39,462 nt of DNA from Pseudomonadota bacterium (GTDB taxonomy: Bacteria > Pseudomonadota > Alphaproteobacteria > MPNO01 > UBA2964): contig JAQBTY010000003.1 of assembly GCA_027624735.1 (NCBI GenBank), positions 1 to 39,462 of the forward strand. The letters are read 5' to 3'. Positions 26,118 through 35,236 of this stretch are shown here, one piece after another. Made by a program: the position numbers and the translations under genes. The notes beneath the pieces are model-generated. The model was not told the origin of the DNA. It searched no databases and saw only the letters and a list, made by a program, of their open reading frames with translations. How positions within the stretch are numbered: position 1 is the first letter of the stretch; each line of letters begins with the position of its first letter.

Positions 26118-26948
26118 ATGCCGACGGCCGCGATTATGAAGAAATCGAACATTGTTCGGGTGTTGCTGGTCCTCATGGCAATGTCGCCGTCATCCATGGC
26201 TGCAATTTATTCAGCCGTGACCGGCCCGAACACAGGCGCTCCCGCTATACATGCCTTCAAGCCATCGGACGTTATTTTTCCTGGATTTATACAAACAGAT
26301 TTAAGGCAGCGACCGGAGGATAACCGAGGATTTTCCGGGTTCCTGGAGGAGGTCCGCAATGCTGTCAATTCGACCAGGGGGGGAGCTTCTTTGACGGATC
26401 GGGCCGAGGACGCATCCCTGGCAAACAGAAGAAGAGACAAGGGCCAATCCCGGAACGCCACCTATGAATCTTCCACTCCGATAAAGCTGGAGCCAAATTC
26501 GAGCACCGGAGCCACGACCGAGGTATATCTGGGCGTCAGTGTAAAACAAATTGTGAGTGAAATTCCGCCTGCCGGAACGATCATCCTGGAACGCCCAACA
26601 AACGGCACCACGGAAAATCGCGCTCGGGGAAAAGGATCGTATTCAGGGTCGGTCAAAGGTGGGGCGCTGGGCAGCGGCGGTAGCTGGCTTCGCGGAGGCT
26701 TTTTGTCGACAGGGGAGGCAAACGGTCTTTCGGGTTTCGGGTTTGACCTGCAGCCCATGTCCTTTCCGACCGATCAGGGAACCGGAGCAATTTTCGGTGC
26801 GGGACCTGGCGAGATCGAAGTCACCAAAGGCTTAAAAGCCCTTCGAAGGATAGTCCTGGATTTGGTCTTCAACCCGTTTGTCTATTTTGGCGGTCTGATC
26901 ATTGCCGTCTTCATGTTTATGGCGCGGTTCCGGAGCACATCGGCCTAA
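26118..26948 (+). CDS. orphan exported protein with N-terminal signal and C-terminal transmembrane tail
   Basis: KKSNIVRVLLVLMAMSPSSMAA signal-like N-terminus; low-complexity polar middle; terminal LVFNPFVYFGGLIIAVFMFMARFRSTSA hydrophobic helix plus basic end. Start may be the ATG at 26136. Confidence 0.6.
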   Translation: MPTAAIMKKSNIVRVLLVLMAMSPSSMAAIYSAVTGPNTGAPAIHAFKPSDVIFPGFIQTDLRQRPEDNRGFSGFLEEVRNAVNSTRGGASLTDRAEDASLANRRRDKGQSRNATYESSTPIKLEPNSSTGATTEVYLGVSVKQIVSEIPPAGTIILERPTNGTTENRARGKGSYSGSVKGGALGSGGSWLRGGFLSTGEANGLSGFGFDLQPMSFPTDQGTGAIFGAGPGEIEVTKGLKALRRIVLDLVFNPFVYFGGLIIAVFMFMARFRSTSA

Positions 26949-26968
26949 ATCATTTTCACGCTGTCCGA

Positions 26969-28087
26969 TCACCCACTACATTGCACGAGACATTTTGTCA
27001 CCGTCGCGTCGGAGAGAAGCGTACAGCCGTTTTCGGTTACCGCGACCATATCCTTGTTCTGCAGACCGAAACCGTAACCCGTCCGGTAGATAAGCGGTTC
27101 AATACCGAGCACCATCCCCGCTTCCAATGCACAATCGTTCTGGGCGCCAAGATACGGATCCTCATGCAGATGAAGGCCGATGCCATGGCCGACAAATGCA
27201 ATGGGCGGCATGTTCAGCGGGGCTATCATTTTCAGATATGCATCATAAATATCGCGGGTGCTGGCGCCCGGCTTGATGATCTCCAGCAACATTTGCGTCG
27301 CATCGCTTAACAGAGCCCATATGCGTTCCGCGTGCTCAGGCGGCTCACCGACATAGGCCGACCGGCAGACACCCGCGTGGTATCCGTTCAGGATCGAGAA
27401 GATTTCGACACGGCAGATATCTCCTGACGCCAAAATCCGATCGCTGGGACCGACATTGGGCAACTGGCTGCGCTCGCCGGTCGCAATGATCATGAATTTG
27501 AAATCCTCGGCGCCCCGCGCATAAATACCGCGCGTCAGATCCGCGGCAATCTGCATTTCCGAAATGCCGACATCTGCCACCGCCAGCGCATCCTTGATGC
27601 TCTGATCGGAAATGCGCGACAGACGATGCAGCAGATCAAGCTCCCTGCCGGTCTTGATCATCCGCGCCCGATTGAACAAATCCTGGGCCGCGACGAAATC
27701 GATTTTGGGCAACTCGCTGTTCAATATATTCAGATCGCGCGCCGGCAGATAATCGGTCTCGATTCCCACCCGCCCCTGGGTCAGCGATAACTCACGCAGC
27801 AGCTCGGCAAAGACCGCCATCGAGGAATCGGTAAATTCACCCCAGCTTTTCAGCGGCACACCGGGCAGCCGGGCTGAGACAGTGGATTCTTCCATATCAA
27901 CCGTGAATGCAGCCACTGTTGCGTCGGGTTTGACGACCAGCATGCTGTGCCGCCAGCGCAGCACATGATGGGAGGGCACGACGAACCCTGCCAGGTAGGC
28001 GAAATTTTCCGGGCTGGTCGCGATGATGGCGTCGAGCCCGTTTTCTGCCGCGATTGACGCGATTTTTTTCAATATGTCCTTATTCAT
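26969..28087 (-). CDS. M24 / creatinase-prolidase (pita-bread fold) family protein
   Basis: N-terminal creatinase domain (LDAIIATSPENFAYLAGFVVPSHH...LRWRHSMLVV) and pita-bread domain (FVGHGIGLHLHEDPYLGAQND...LEAGMVLGIEPLIY). Confidence 0.85.
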   Translation of the reverse strand: MNKDILKKIASIAAENGLDAIIATSPENFAYLAGFVVPSHHVLRWRHSMLVVKPDATVAAFTVDMEESTVSARLPGVPLKSWGEFTDSSMAVFAELLRELSLTQGRVGIETDYLPARDLNILNSELPKIDFVAAQDLFNRARMIKTGRELDLLHRLSRISDQSIKDALAVADVGISEMQIAADLTRGIYARGAEDFKFMIIATGERSQLPNVGPSDRILASGDICRVEIFSILNGYHAGVCRSAYVGEPPEHAERIWALLSDATQMLLEIIKPGASTRDIYDAYLKMIAPLNMPPIAFVGHGIGLHLHEDPYLGAQNDCALEAGMVLGIEPLIYRTGYGFGLQNKDMVAVTENGCTLLSDATVTKCLVQCSG

Positions 28088-30392
28088 ATTTTACACCACC
28101 AGCGTTTTGCGCTTCAGACAAGGCGCACCATATACGTTCCGGTGTCGCCGGCATGTCCACATCCCGGGCGCCGTGGCGCGCCAGGGCATCGGATACCGCA
28201 CACATCACCGCGGGCAGGGCGCCCACCGTACCGGCCTCGCCTGCGCCTTTAACACCCAACGGATTGAGCGCTGTCGGCACCGCGTTCGACCCAGTCTTGA
28301 TGGCACAGACATCTTCGGCCCGCGGCATGGCGTAATCCAGGAACGACCCGGTCAGTATCTGGCCGCTGTGGGGATCAAACCGGATGGCTTCAAGGACCGC
28401 CTGTCCGATGCCCTGAACGACACCGCCCTGTATCTGGCCTTCCAGCAGAAGCGGATTGAGCACCGTGCCGACGTCATCGACCGTCGCATAGCGGGCGATC
28501 GCCACCTGGCCGGTCTCGGGATCGATTTCCACCTCACATACATGGGTGCCGTTTGGAAAGGTCGGCGAGGACGGCGTGAACAAAGCGTCAGCCGATAGAC
28601 CGGACGCCGCCGCGACCACCTGCTCAATCGTGACAACACGGTCGGTACCGGCAACCCGGAAACGCCCCGCATCGAATTCGATGTCCGCGACTGCCGCCTC
28701 CAGCAGAGAGGCCGCCACAATTTTTCCGGCTTCGATTATTTTTTCAACGGCCAGAATGGCCGCGCTGCCGCCGGTAACCGCCGACCGGGAATTGAACGTG
28801 CCCATACCGGTGGCAACAGCGTCACTATCGCCATCCTGTATCCGGACCTTTGCGGGATCGAGACCCAGCGCTGGGCATACGAGCTGCCGATAGATAGTGG
28901 CATGGCCCTGTCCCTGCCCCGCGGTGCCGACGGCGATCGTGGCACACCCGCCTGGCTCTAGCCGGATTTCGGCGCCTTCGGGGCTGGGCCGGGCGGTCTG
29001 TTCGATCGCGTTGCTGATCCCAAGCCCCCGCAAACGGCCGCGCCGGCGCGCTTCTTCGCGGCGCGCGTCAAACCCCGCCATATCCGCAAGCTCGATGGCC
29101 GCATCCATGGTGCGTTCAAACGCACCACAATCATAGACGAGCCCAACCCCGGTATTGTGAGGAAAAGCATCCTCGCCGATAAGATTGCGCCGCCTCAGCG
29201 CCACGCGACCGATGTCCAGCGCGCGCGCCGCCTTGTCGATCAGGCGCTCGAGTATATAGGCCGCCTCGGGGCCCCCGGCGCCACGGTAGGGAGAGGTTGG
29301 ATTGGTATTCGAACAAACCCCTGCAACTGAAACATCGAGCGCCGGAATGTCATATACGCCGGACAAGAGCGCCAGCGTATTCAAAGGCGCCCGCGGTCCC
29401 TTGATGGCGGGGTAGGCGCCTAAATTGACCATTGCGGAAACGCGGAGCGCCAGAAACCTGCCGCTCGTGTCAAGCGCCAGACTGGCCTCGCTAACCGCGT
29501 CACGGCCATGATCGTCGCCTACAAATCCCTCGCTGCGCGAGGCAACCCATTTCACCGGGCGACCGAGCCGGCGCGCGGCCCACAGGACGCAAATCAACTC
29601 CGGATAGAGCGGGCCGCGCAGCCCGAAGCTGCCGCCGATATCTCCGGTGACGACACGAATCCGGGCCGGTTCCACGCCGAAAATGTATTTGGCTAGCTGG
29701 TCGCGGATGCCGTGTGGACTTTGCACGCCGCCGCGCAGGGTGTAGCGCGCCTCGCCCGCATCATAGAAGCCGATATAACCGCGGGGTTCCAGGGTACTGG
29801 CCGAAACCCGCTGGTTTACCAGGGCCTGATGTATGATATGGGCGGCTTTCCCAAATGCCTCATCGACAGCCTGACGATTACCTTCCTGAGCATAGAAAAT
29901 TTCATTGTTGGGGCATTCATCCCAAATTCTTGTCGCGTCTTCGGCGACAGCCTGTTCAATCCCGGTGACGGGGGTGAGGGGCTGGTACTCGATCACGACG
30001 CGGTCGGCAGCTTCTTCGGCAATCTCGGCTGTTTCGGCAATCACCATGGCGGTGCAGTCACCCATGTACCGGACACGATCGCTGGCCAGAGCCGGGTGCG
30101 GCGGTACCACCATGGGAGATCCGTCGCGTCTTCGGCATTCATCGAGACAGGGTATCGGGCCAATCCCGTCGGCTCGGTAATCCGCCCCTGTCAGCACGGC
30201 GAGGACTCCGGGCAGCAACATAGCCCGGTCTACATCGACAGCGATAATCCTGGCATGGGGATGCGGCGAGCGGATCATGACGGCCCGAGCCATGTCGGGC
30301 TCATCCCAATCGTCAAGAAACAACCCGCCGCCGGTCAGCAGGCGCTCGTCCTCGCTGCGTCTGACCGGCTCACCGGGCAAAAACAGTGCCAT
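28080..30392 (-). CDS. xanthine dehydrogenase/CoxL-type molybdopterin-binding large subunit
   Basis: MALFLPGEPVRRSEDERLLTGGGLFLDDWDEPDMARAVMIRSPHPHARI; GDIGGSFGLRGPLYPE; TSPYRGAGGPEAAYILERLIDKAA; VAVGTAGQGQGHATIYRQ; LGVKGAGEAGTVGALPAVMCAVSDAL. Internal ATG start; the 4-8 nt junction with the M24 gene overlaps. Confidence 0.88.
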   Translation of the reverse strand: MALFLPGEPVRRSEDERLLTGGGLFLDDWDEPDMARAVMIRSPHPHARIIAVDVDRAMLLPGVLAVLTGADYRADGIGPIPCLDECRRRDGSPMVVPPHPALASDRVRYMGDCTAMVIAETAEIAEEAADRVVIEYQPLTPVTGIEQAVAEDATRIWDECPNNEIFYAQEGNRQAVDEAFGKAAHIIHQALVNQRVSASTLEPRGYIGFYDAGEARYTLRGGVQSPHGIRDQLAKYIFGVEPARIRVVTGDIGGSFGLRGPLYPELICVLWAARRLGRPVKWVASRSEGFVGDDHGRDAVSEASLALDTSGRFLALRVSAMVNLGAYPAIKGPRAPLNTLALLSGVYDIPALDVSVAGVCSNTNPTSPYRGAGGPEAAYILERLIDKAARALDIGRVALRRRNLIGEDAFPHNTGVGLVYDCGAFERTMDAAIELADMAGFDARREEARRRGRLRGLGISNAIEQTARPSPEGAEIRLEPGGCATIAVGTAGQGQGHATIYRQLVCPALGLDPAKVRIQDGDSDAVATGMGTFNSRSAVTGGSAAILAVEKIIEAGKIVAASLLEAAVADIEFDAGRFRVAGTDRVVTIEQVVAAASGLSADALFTPSSPTFPNGTHVCEVEIDPETGQVAIARYATVDDVGTVLNPLLLEGQIQGGVVQGIGQAVLEAIRFDPHSGQILTGSFLDYAMPRAEDVCAIKTGSNAVPTALNPLGVKGAGEAGTVGALPAVMCAVSDALARHGARDVDMPATPERIWCALSEAQNAGGVKYE

Positions 30393-30441
30393 GGCCGCTT
30401 CCCCGCCTAAGCTGTTTTTTCGACCCGCCGGAACTGACGGC

Positions 30442-31227
30442 TCAGTTCGCGGCGCGCCTTTCCTTCGGCAAGTTTGGATCGCCAATTTCCTGCGCGGCGG
30501 CAAGCTTGTTGGAAAAATAATCGAAAAACAGACCGAGATTTCGTCCTTCGCCCATGGTCTTTGCCTTGCGGGCCAGCTCGTCGTCATCCGGCCAGTCATA
30601 GGCCAGACCCGATGCGGCAATTTCGAGCTGCTGTTGGCAGGCAACCTCCAGATTGACGCCGACAATGGTCATTTTCTCAATCGATTCGCCGCAGAACACC
30701 ACGCCGTGATTGCGCAGAAAGACGGCATAATGGTCGCCGAGAATATCCGCCATGTCGTCGCCGACGCCCATGTCGCGGATTAGCTCCGAGGTCCGCGTGT
30801 AGCGCGGCGGCGGCGCCGCGAAATAGCTGCCGGCGTTGGACAGCGCGCGCAACGGCTCGCTAGTGCAGGAAAATACCGTCCCATACCGCGGATGTGTGTG
30901 GGCGCTGGCATTGATGTCGGGGCGGGCCTTGTAGATTCCCATATGAATGGGCCACTCGCTATGGCGCTTGTTGCCGTCGCCATAGAGCAGATTGCCGTCG
31001 AAATCGAGAAGCTGGTGATCGTTCCAGTCCTGCACTTCGCCCAGCGTGAGACCCCAGCGCTTTATCCAGATTCCGCGTCCTTCCGGATCGCGCATCGCAA
31101 GATGCCCGAGGGTGAAATTGCCATGCCCTTCCATTTCGAGAATTCGGCTGGCTAGCGCCAGTCTGTCGAGCGACTCCCTTAACTCCGGTGATACATCGAT
31201 GGTATTCGACTGTGTGTGCGCCGCCAT
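30442..31227 (-). CDS. class II aldolase/adducin-family protein
   Basis: EMEGHGNFTLGHLAMRDPEGRGIWIKRWGLTLGEV; SAHTHPRYGTVFS; NHGVVFCGESIEKMTIVGVNLEVACQQQL. Confidence 0.88.
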   Translation of the reverse strand: MAAHTQSNTIDVSPELRESLDRLALASRILEMEGHGNFTLGHLAMRDPEGRGIWIKRWGLTLGEVQDWNDHQLLDFDGNLLYGDGNKRHSEWPIHMGIYKARPDINASAHTHPRYGTVFSCTSEPLRALSNAGSYFAAPPPRYTRTSELIRDMGVGDDMADILGDHYAVFLRNHGVVFCGESIEKMTIVGVNLEVACQQQLEIAASGLAYDWPDDDELARKAKTMGEGRNLGLFFDYFSNKLAAAQEIGDPNLPKERRAAN

Positions 31228-31435
31228 TTCCGAACTCTCCCTGTTTCACGTATTACGGTTGGATAGGGGATTGTAGATCACCGGACCGCGCCTTCCAACG
31301 TCGATCGCGACCAAAATTTCCGGGTAATCGGCTATCGGGGTCTATCCGTTAGTTTTCAGGCTTTTACTGTTTTTTAACCACGAAGAAACACTCTGTAAAT
31401 CGCGTAAATCGGCGATTTTCGGCAATTGCGCGCGG

Positions 31436-33838
31436 TTGCTGTGGGAAGAGTTCTTAATAATCGTGTTTCGACATTGGCCAAGACTGGCGATCAACCTCAT
31501 CGCGGTGTCCGTGTTCACGGCCGGATGTGTCGTCACGCCCGACCCGATTGAAAATCAGGGCCACGTCGAGCGATCACGGCAAGATTTGAGCAAACTACGG
31601 TCGATCGAATTCGTTCCGACAAAACCAATAAAGCTGCATGAAGCCATGGCGCGCGCGGTCTCCTTTAATCTCCGACACCGCGTTGCACAGATCGAGCGCG
31701 ACATCGCCAACGCCGAGCTGGAAAAAAATAATTTCGAAATGCTCCCAACGTTTGACCTCAACGCCTCTCGTGACAGAAAAAACGTCAACATTTCAAATAC
31801 CGACGATCGCATATCCAATACAGCGAGCGCGACCTTTGCCTGGAATATACTTGATCTTGGCGTTAGCTATGCACGCGCCAACCAGCAGGCGGATGAAGTG
31901 CTCATCAAGCAGGAACAGGAACGCAAGGCTCTGCAAGATATCATCCGGCAGGTGAATGCTGCCTTTTGGCGAGCCGCGGCCGGCCAGCGGCTTCTGACAA
32001 AGGTCCATTCCATCGCGCGCGATCTTCAAGTTGCCATGGAGGCATCCCGCGAAATGGAGCGCACAAGAGCAACCGACGTTATTTCCGCGGTTTCGTTCCG
32101 GCGCACGATCGTTGAATCGGTCAAACAGGCCCTCGCCATCAGGCGCGAACTGCAGGAAGCAAAGTCGGAGCTTGCCGAACTTCTCAATATCCGACCGGGC
32201 ACGGACTTTGAGCTGGCACAGCCGGCAATGAACGTCAGTTTGCCCCGGCTCCCCATGTCGATTGAGAATCTGGAGGTTTTCGCCCTGGAGAATCGGCCGG
32301 AACTTCGTGTCGAAAAATATAATGAGCGTATCGGCAACTGGCAGGCGCGCGAAGCCTTATACAATTTGCTGCCTGGACTGAAGGTCAGCGCCGGTCAGAA
32401 CTACAACAGCGAATCGGCCAATCTGTCTCCAAACTGGATCAGCACCGGCGTGAATATGGGCATGAATTTGTTCAGTCTCTTTTCCGGATCCAGTGAATAC
32501 GAGATTGCCGAAGGCAAGGCAGAGCTGGCGCGCCGACAGCGGCTTGCCCTGTCACTGGCCGTATTGACCCAGGTGCATATGTCACGGATCAAATTCCAAA
32601 GCGCGGCGCAGCAAATGCGCCTGGCGCACGAGATCGCGGAATCCGACCGGTCGTTGACCCAACTGCTGCGCACCGACGGGCAGTTTCTCAACAACGATTA
32701 TTTCGAAGCGGTTAGCCTGTCGACCCAGCAACTTCAGTCGGAGATGAACGAACAGCGTTCATACGTGGATCTGGTGTCGGCCCATGCGGACCTCATGCAT
32801 GCTGTCGGGCTAGATTTGTTCCTGGACACCGTGCCTTTCAACGACATTCCCGCGCTCAGCGACGCTATCCGGGCGATGATGGCGCAGTGGACCATATCCG
32901 ACGGAACCGCGACGGAGCCAGCCATCGCCCTGCCACTGGACCAGTTGGTCAACAGCATGATTTCGGTGGACAGCCGCGCTGATACTTTGATCTCTACGGC
33001 AACAACAACTCACCCGGCAATACATCTGTCCAGGAAGACAGGTGCGTCGCCTGCTGAAACGCTTTTCACAACGGGCATACGTGAAGAAACCGAACTTGCG
33101 GCATCACTGCCGGAAATCTTTCGGCCGACCAGTCAGACCATATTAAATGATCGCCAGCCTGACGATATGGATGGGGCACCCGAAAGCGGCCAAAATACCG
33201 GCGACATCTCACCGATCGGCGCGGCGCGGCGCAATAGCGCACAGCCAGAAAATGACCTGCCCCCTGAAACTATCGAGAAGCTGAATAAAATTGCCCCATC
33301 GAGCCAGGCTAATCCCTCTGAGACAACGACAGACGTCGTAGACCGGAAAGTTCCTATTCGGCCGCTAAAATTAGGGCCACCCTCTACAAGCGGCGGCCGG
33401 GATGAGACACCGGCAACGAGCCAAACCACCGTCGGGAACACACGGGTCAGCGCAAAAAAACACAACGGCGCACTATCGAAAAAAGACCTAAACCGGGCAA
33501 CCGTCGAACGGATGACCAGAATTAGGCGGTCGAGCCCGGTCAATCCCTCGGAGACAAGGTCACACCCCGTCGACTGGGAATTCTCTACTCAGTCTCTGAA
33601 ATTAGGATCACGTTATACAGTCGGCGGCCGGGATGAGACCGCAGGAACCAGCCAAACGCGCGTCAGGAATTCACCGGCCGGCGCGGCAAAACACATCGGC
33701 ACACAGCCAAAGGAAAACATCATCCCAGAAACCATCGAGCGGCTGAACGGAATCGCGCCATCGAGCCGGGGCAATCCCTCAGAGACAAATCCAAAGCCGA
33801 TCGTCTGGGAATTTTTCGTTCCGGCTTCGAAATTGTGA
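31436..33838 (+). CDS. TolC-family outer-membrane efflux protein with N-terminal lipobox-like signal and repetitive C-terminal tail
   Basis: LAINLIAVSVFTAGCVV lipoprotein-like signal; KPIKLHEAMARAVSFNLRHRVAQIERDIANAELEKNNFEMLPTFDLNASRD...FAWNILDLGVSYARANQQADEVLIKQEQERKALQDIIRQVNAAFWRA. Alternative GTG start at 31463 (MFRHWPRLAINL). Confidence 0.87.
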   Translation: MLWEEFLIIVFRHWPRLAINLIAVSVFTAGCVVTPDPIENQGHVERSRQDLSKLRSIEFVPTKPIKLHEAMARAVSFNLRHRVAQIERDIANAELEKNNFEMLPTFDLNASRDRKNVNISNTDDRISNTASATFAWNILDLGVSYARANQQADEVLIKQEQERKALQDIIRQVNAAFWRAAAGQRLLTKVHSIARDLQVAMEASREMERTRATDVISAVSFRRTIVESVKQALAIRRELQEAKSELAELLNIRPGTDFELAQPAMNVSLPRLPMSIENLEVFALENRPELRVEKYNERIGNWQAREALYNLLPGLKVSAGQNYNSESANLSPNWISTGVNMGMNLFSLFSGSSEYEIAEGKAELARRQRLALSLAVLTQVHMSRIKFQSAAQQMRLAHEIAESDRSLTQLLRTDGQFLNNDYFEAVSLSTQQLQSEMNEQRSYVDLVSAHADLMHAVGLDLFLDTVPFNDIPALSDAIRAMMAQWTISDGTATEPAIALPLDQLVNSMISVDSRADTLISTATTTHPAIHLSRKTGASPAETLFTTGIREETELAASLPEIFRPTSQTILNDRQPDDMDGAPESGQNTGDISPIGAARRNSAQPENDLPPETIEKLNKIAPSSQANPSETTTDVVDRKVPIRPLKLGPPSTSGGRDETPATSQTTVGNTRVSAKKHNGALSKKDLNRATVERMTRIRRSSPVNPSETRSHPVDWEFSTQSLKLGSRYTVGGRDETAGTSQTRVRNSPAGAAKHIGTQPKENIIPETIERLNGIAPSSRGNPSETNPKPIVWEFFVPASKL
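33218..33838 (+). repeat. direct coding repeat, 231-bp (77-aa) period, about 2.7 copies
   Basis: Anchor words recur at exact 231-bp spacing: ACT/ACC of (T)IE-LN at 33269, 33500, 33731; CGGCGGCCGG at 33391 and 33622; GGCGCGGC at 33218 and 33680 (2 x 231). Confidence 0.92.
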
Positions 33839-33895
33839 ACGCCGTCCCGGATGGGCTGGCAACATTTGGTTCGATAAGGCGCGTCAACCCGCCGC

Positions 33896-35236
33896 CTACC
33901 GTTCGGAAAAGGCCCTGTCTAGAGACTGGAAGATAGGCCGCAGCAGATACCGCAACAGGGTGCGTTCCCCGGTGATGATATCGACCTCGGCCACCATGCC
34001 GGGCAGAACCAAATTTTCACCCGGTTTATCGCCGACATAATTCTTATTCAGCTTGATCTCCGCCCGGTAGTAAATTTCGTCCTGACGGTCCTTGAAGGTC
34101 GTGGCGGAAATCTTGGTGACCTCGCCTTCCAGCTCGCCAAACCGCGCAACGTCAAAGGTGGTCACTTTGACAGCGGCCTTTTGGCCGGGCGATATATGGC
34201 CAATATCGATCGGCGATACCCGGGCTTCGACAACCAGTTCCTGATTGACCGGTACGATTTCCGTGATGAGCCCGCCGGGTGTGACGACGCCGCCTATGGT
34301 GTGGACGGTCAAGCCCTTCACGATACCGCGAACCGGCGCGCGAACATCGACCCGCGCCGCACGGTCCTTCGCCCGGACAATGAGTTCACGTATACCAGCC
34401 ATCTCGGCGGAAATCTTGCCTGATTCGCCGAGAGCATCATTGTGCCGCGATGAATCAAGACGTTGCATCTTGCCACTGGCCTCCTCTATGGCACTTCGGG
34501 CGCGGTCAATTTTACCTTTGATCTCGGCGCTCTCACCGACGGCGCCCTCATAGTATTCAAGGGTCTGCAAATAGACGATCCTCGATACCAGGCCGCGCTT
34601 GACCAGCGATTCATGCATGTTTTTCTGTTTGGCCAGATTGGCGATACGGCTTTTGAGCCGGCTGGCCTGACGCCGCAGCACATCAAGCTCTGATTTGCGC
34701 TGGGCACGCTGAAACAGCAGTACCTCTCGCTCGTTTGCGAGCGCCTGGTTTTGCTGGCGCAAGATCGCCAGTTCCTCGCGGACGCTTAACTGGTGGCGCG
34801 CCTCTATATGATCGAACTTCGGTTTGCGGTTCTCCGCGAAGGCACGCAGCCGTTCGCGGCGTGTCTCCAGCGCCGCGTAGCGGGCTTCCATTTCGTCCAA
34901 CTGAGCGAAGGACGTCGTCGAGTCAAGCCGCGCCAGAACATCGCCTTTTTCCACCAGGTCGCCGTCACGAACCAGGATCTGGGAAACGATGCCCCCTTCG
35001 AGGTGCTGAATCGCCATGACCGAACCGCTCGGAACGACCTCGCCCGATGCCTTTGTGGTTTCGGTCAGGGTGGTTATGGCAGTCCATCCGATAAACACGA
35101 AGATGCTGAGCGTAATCGTCAGCAGCAACAGGCGGACGATCCTTGGCGGACCGACTTCTTCGAGAATGACCGATTGGGACAGGTGCCGCAGCTGACGGGC
35201 GTCGCCAAGGCGGGAGGGTGAAATCGGGCTGCTCAT
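33896..35236 (-). CDS. HlyD-family type I secretion periplasmic adaptor
   Basis: TKASGEVVPSGSVMAIQHLEGGIVSQILVRDGDLVEKGDVLARLDSTTS; coiled coil; VRAPVRGIVKGLTVHTIGGVVTPGGLITEIVP; LLRYLLRPIFQSLDRAFSER. Confidence 0.93.
   Translation of the reverse strand: MSSPISPSRLGDARQLRHLSQSVILEEVGPPRIVRLLLLTITLSIFVFIGWTAITTLTETTKASGEVVPSGSVMAIQHLEGGIVSQILVRDGDLVEKGDVLARLDSTTSFAQLDEMEARYAALETRRERLRAFAENRKPKFDHIEARHQLSVREELAILRQQNQALANEREVLLFQRAQRKSELDVLRRQASRLKSRIANLAKQKNMHESLVKRGLVSRIVYLQTLEYYEGAVGESAEIKGKIDRARSAIEEASGKMQRLDSSRHNDALGESGKISAEMAGIRELIVRAKDRAARVDVRAPVRGIVKGLTVHTIGGVVTPGGLITEIVPVNQELVVEARVSPIDIGHISPGQKAAVKVTTFDVARFGELEGEVTKISATTFKDRQDEIYYRAEIKLNKNYVGDKPGENLVLPGMVAEVDIITGERTLLRYLLRPIFQSLDRAFSER

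Noticed and set aside
30393-30665. 91-aa N-terminal extension of the molybdenum hydroxylase in the ORF track
   Set aside because: Overlaps the aldolase gene and has no similarity to XDH N-termini; MALFLPGEPVRRSEDERLLTGGG is a typical start.
33218-33838. CRISPR-like or mobile-repeat interpretation of the 231-bp repeats
   Set aside because: Repeats are in frame, coding and continuous without spacers; they are a protein repeat tail.
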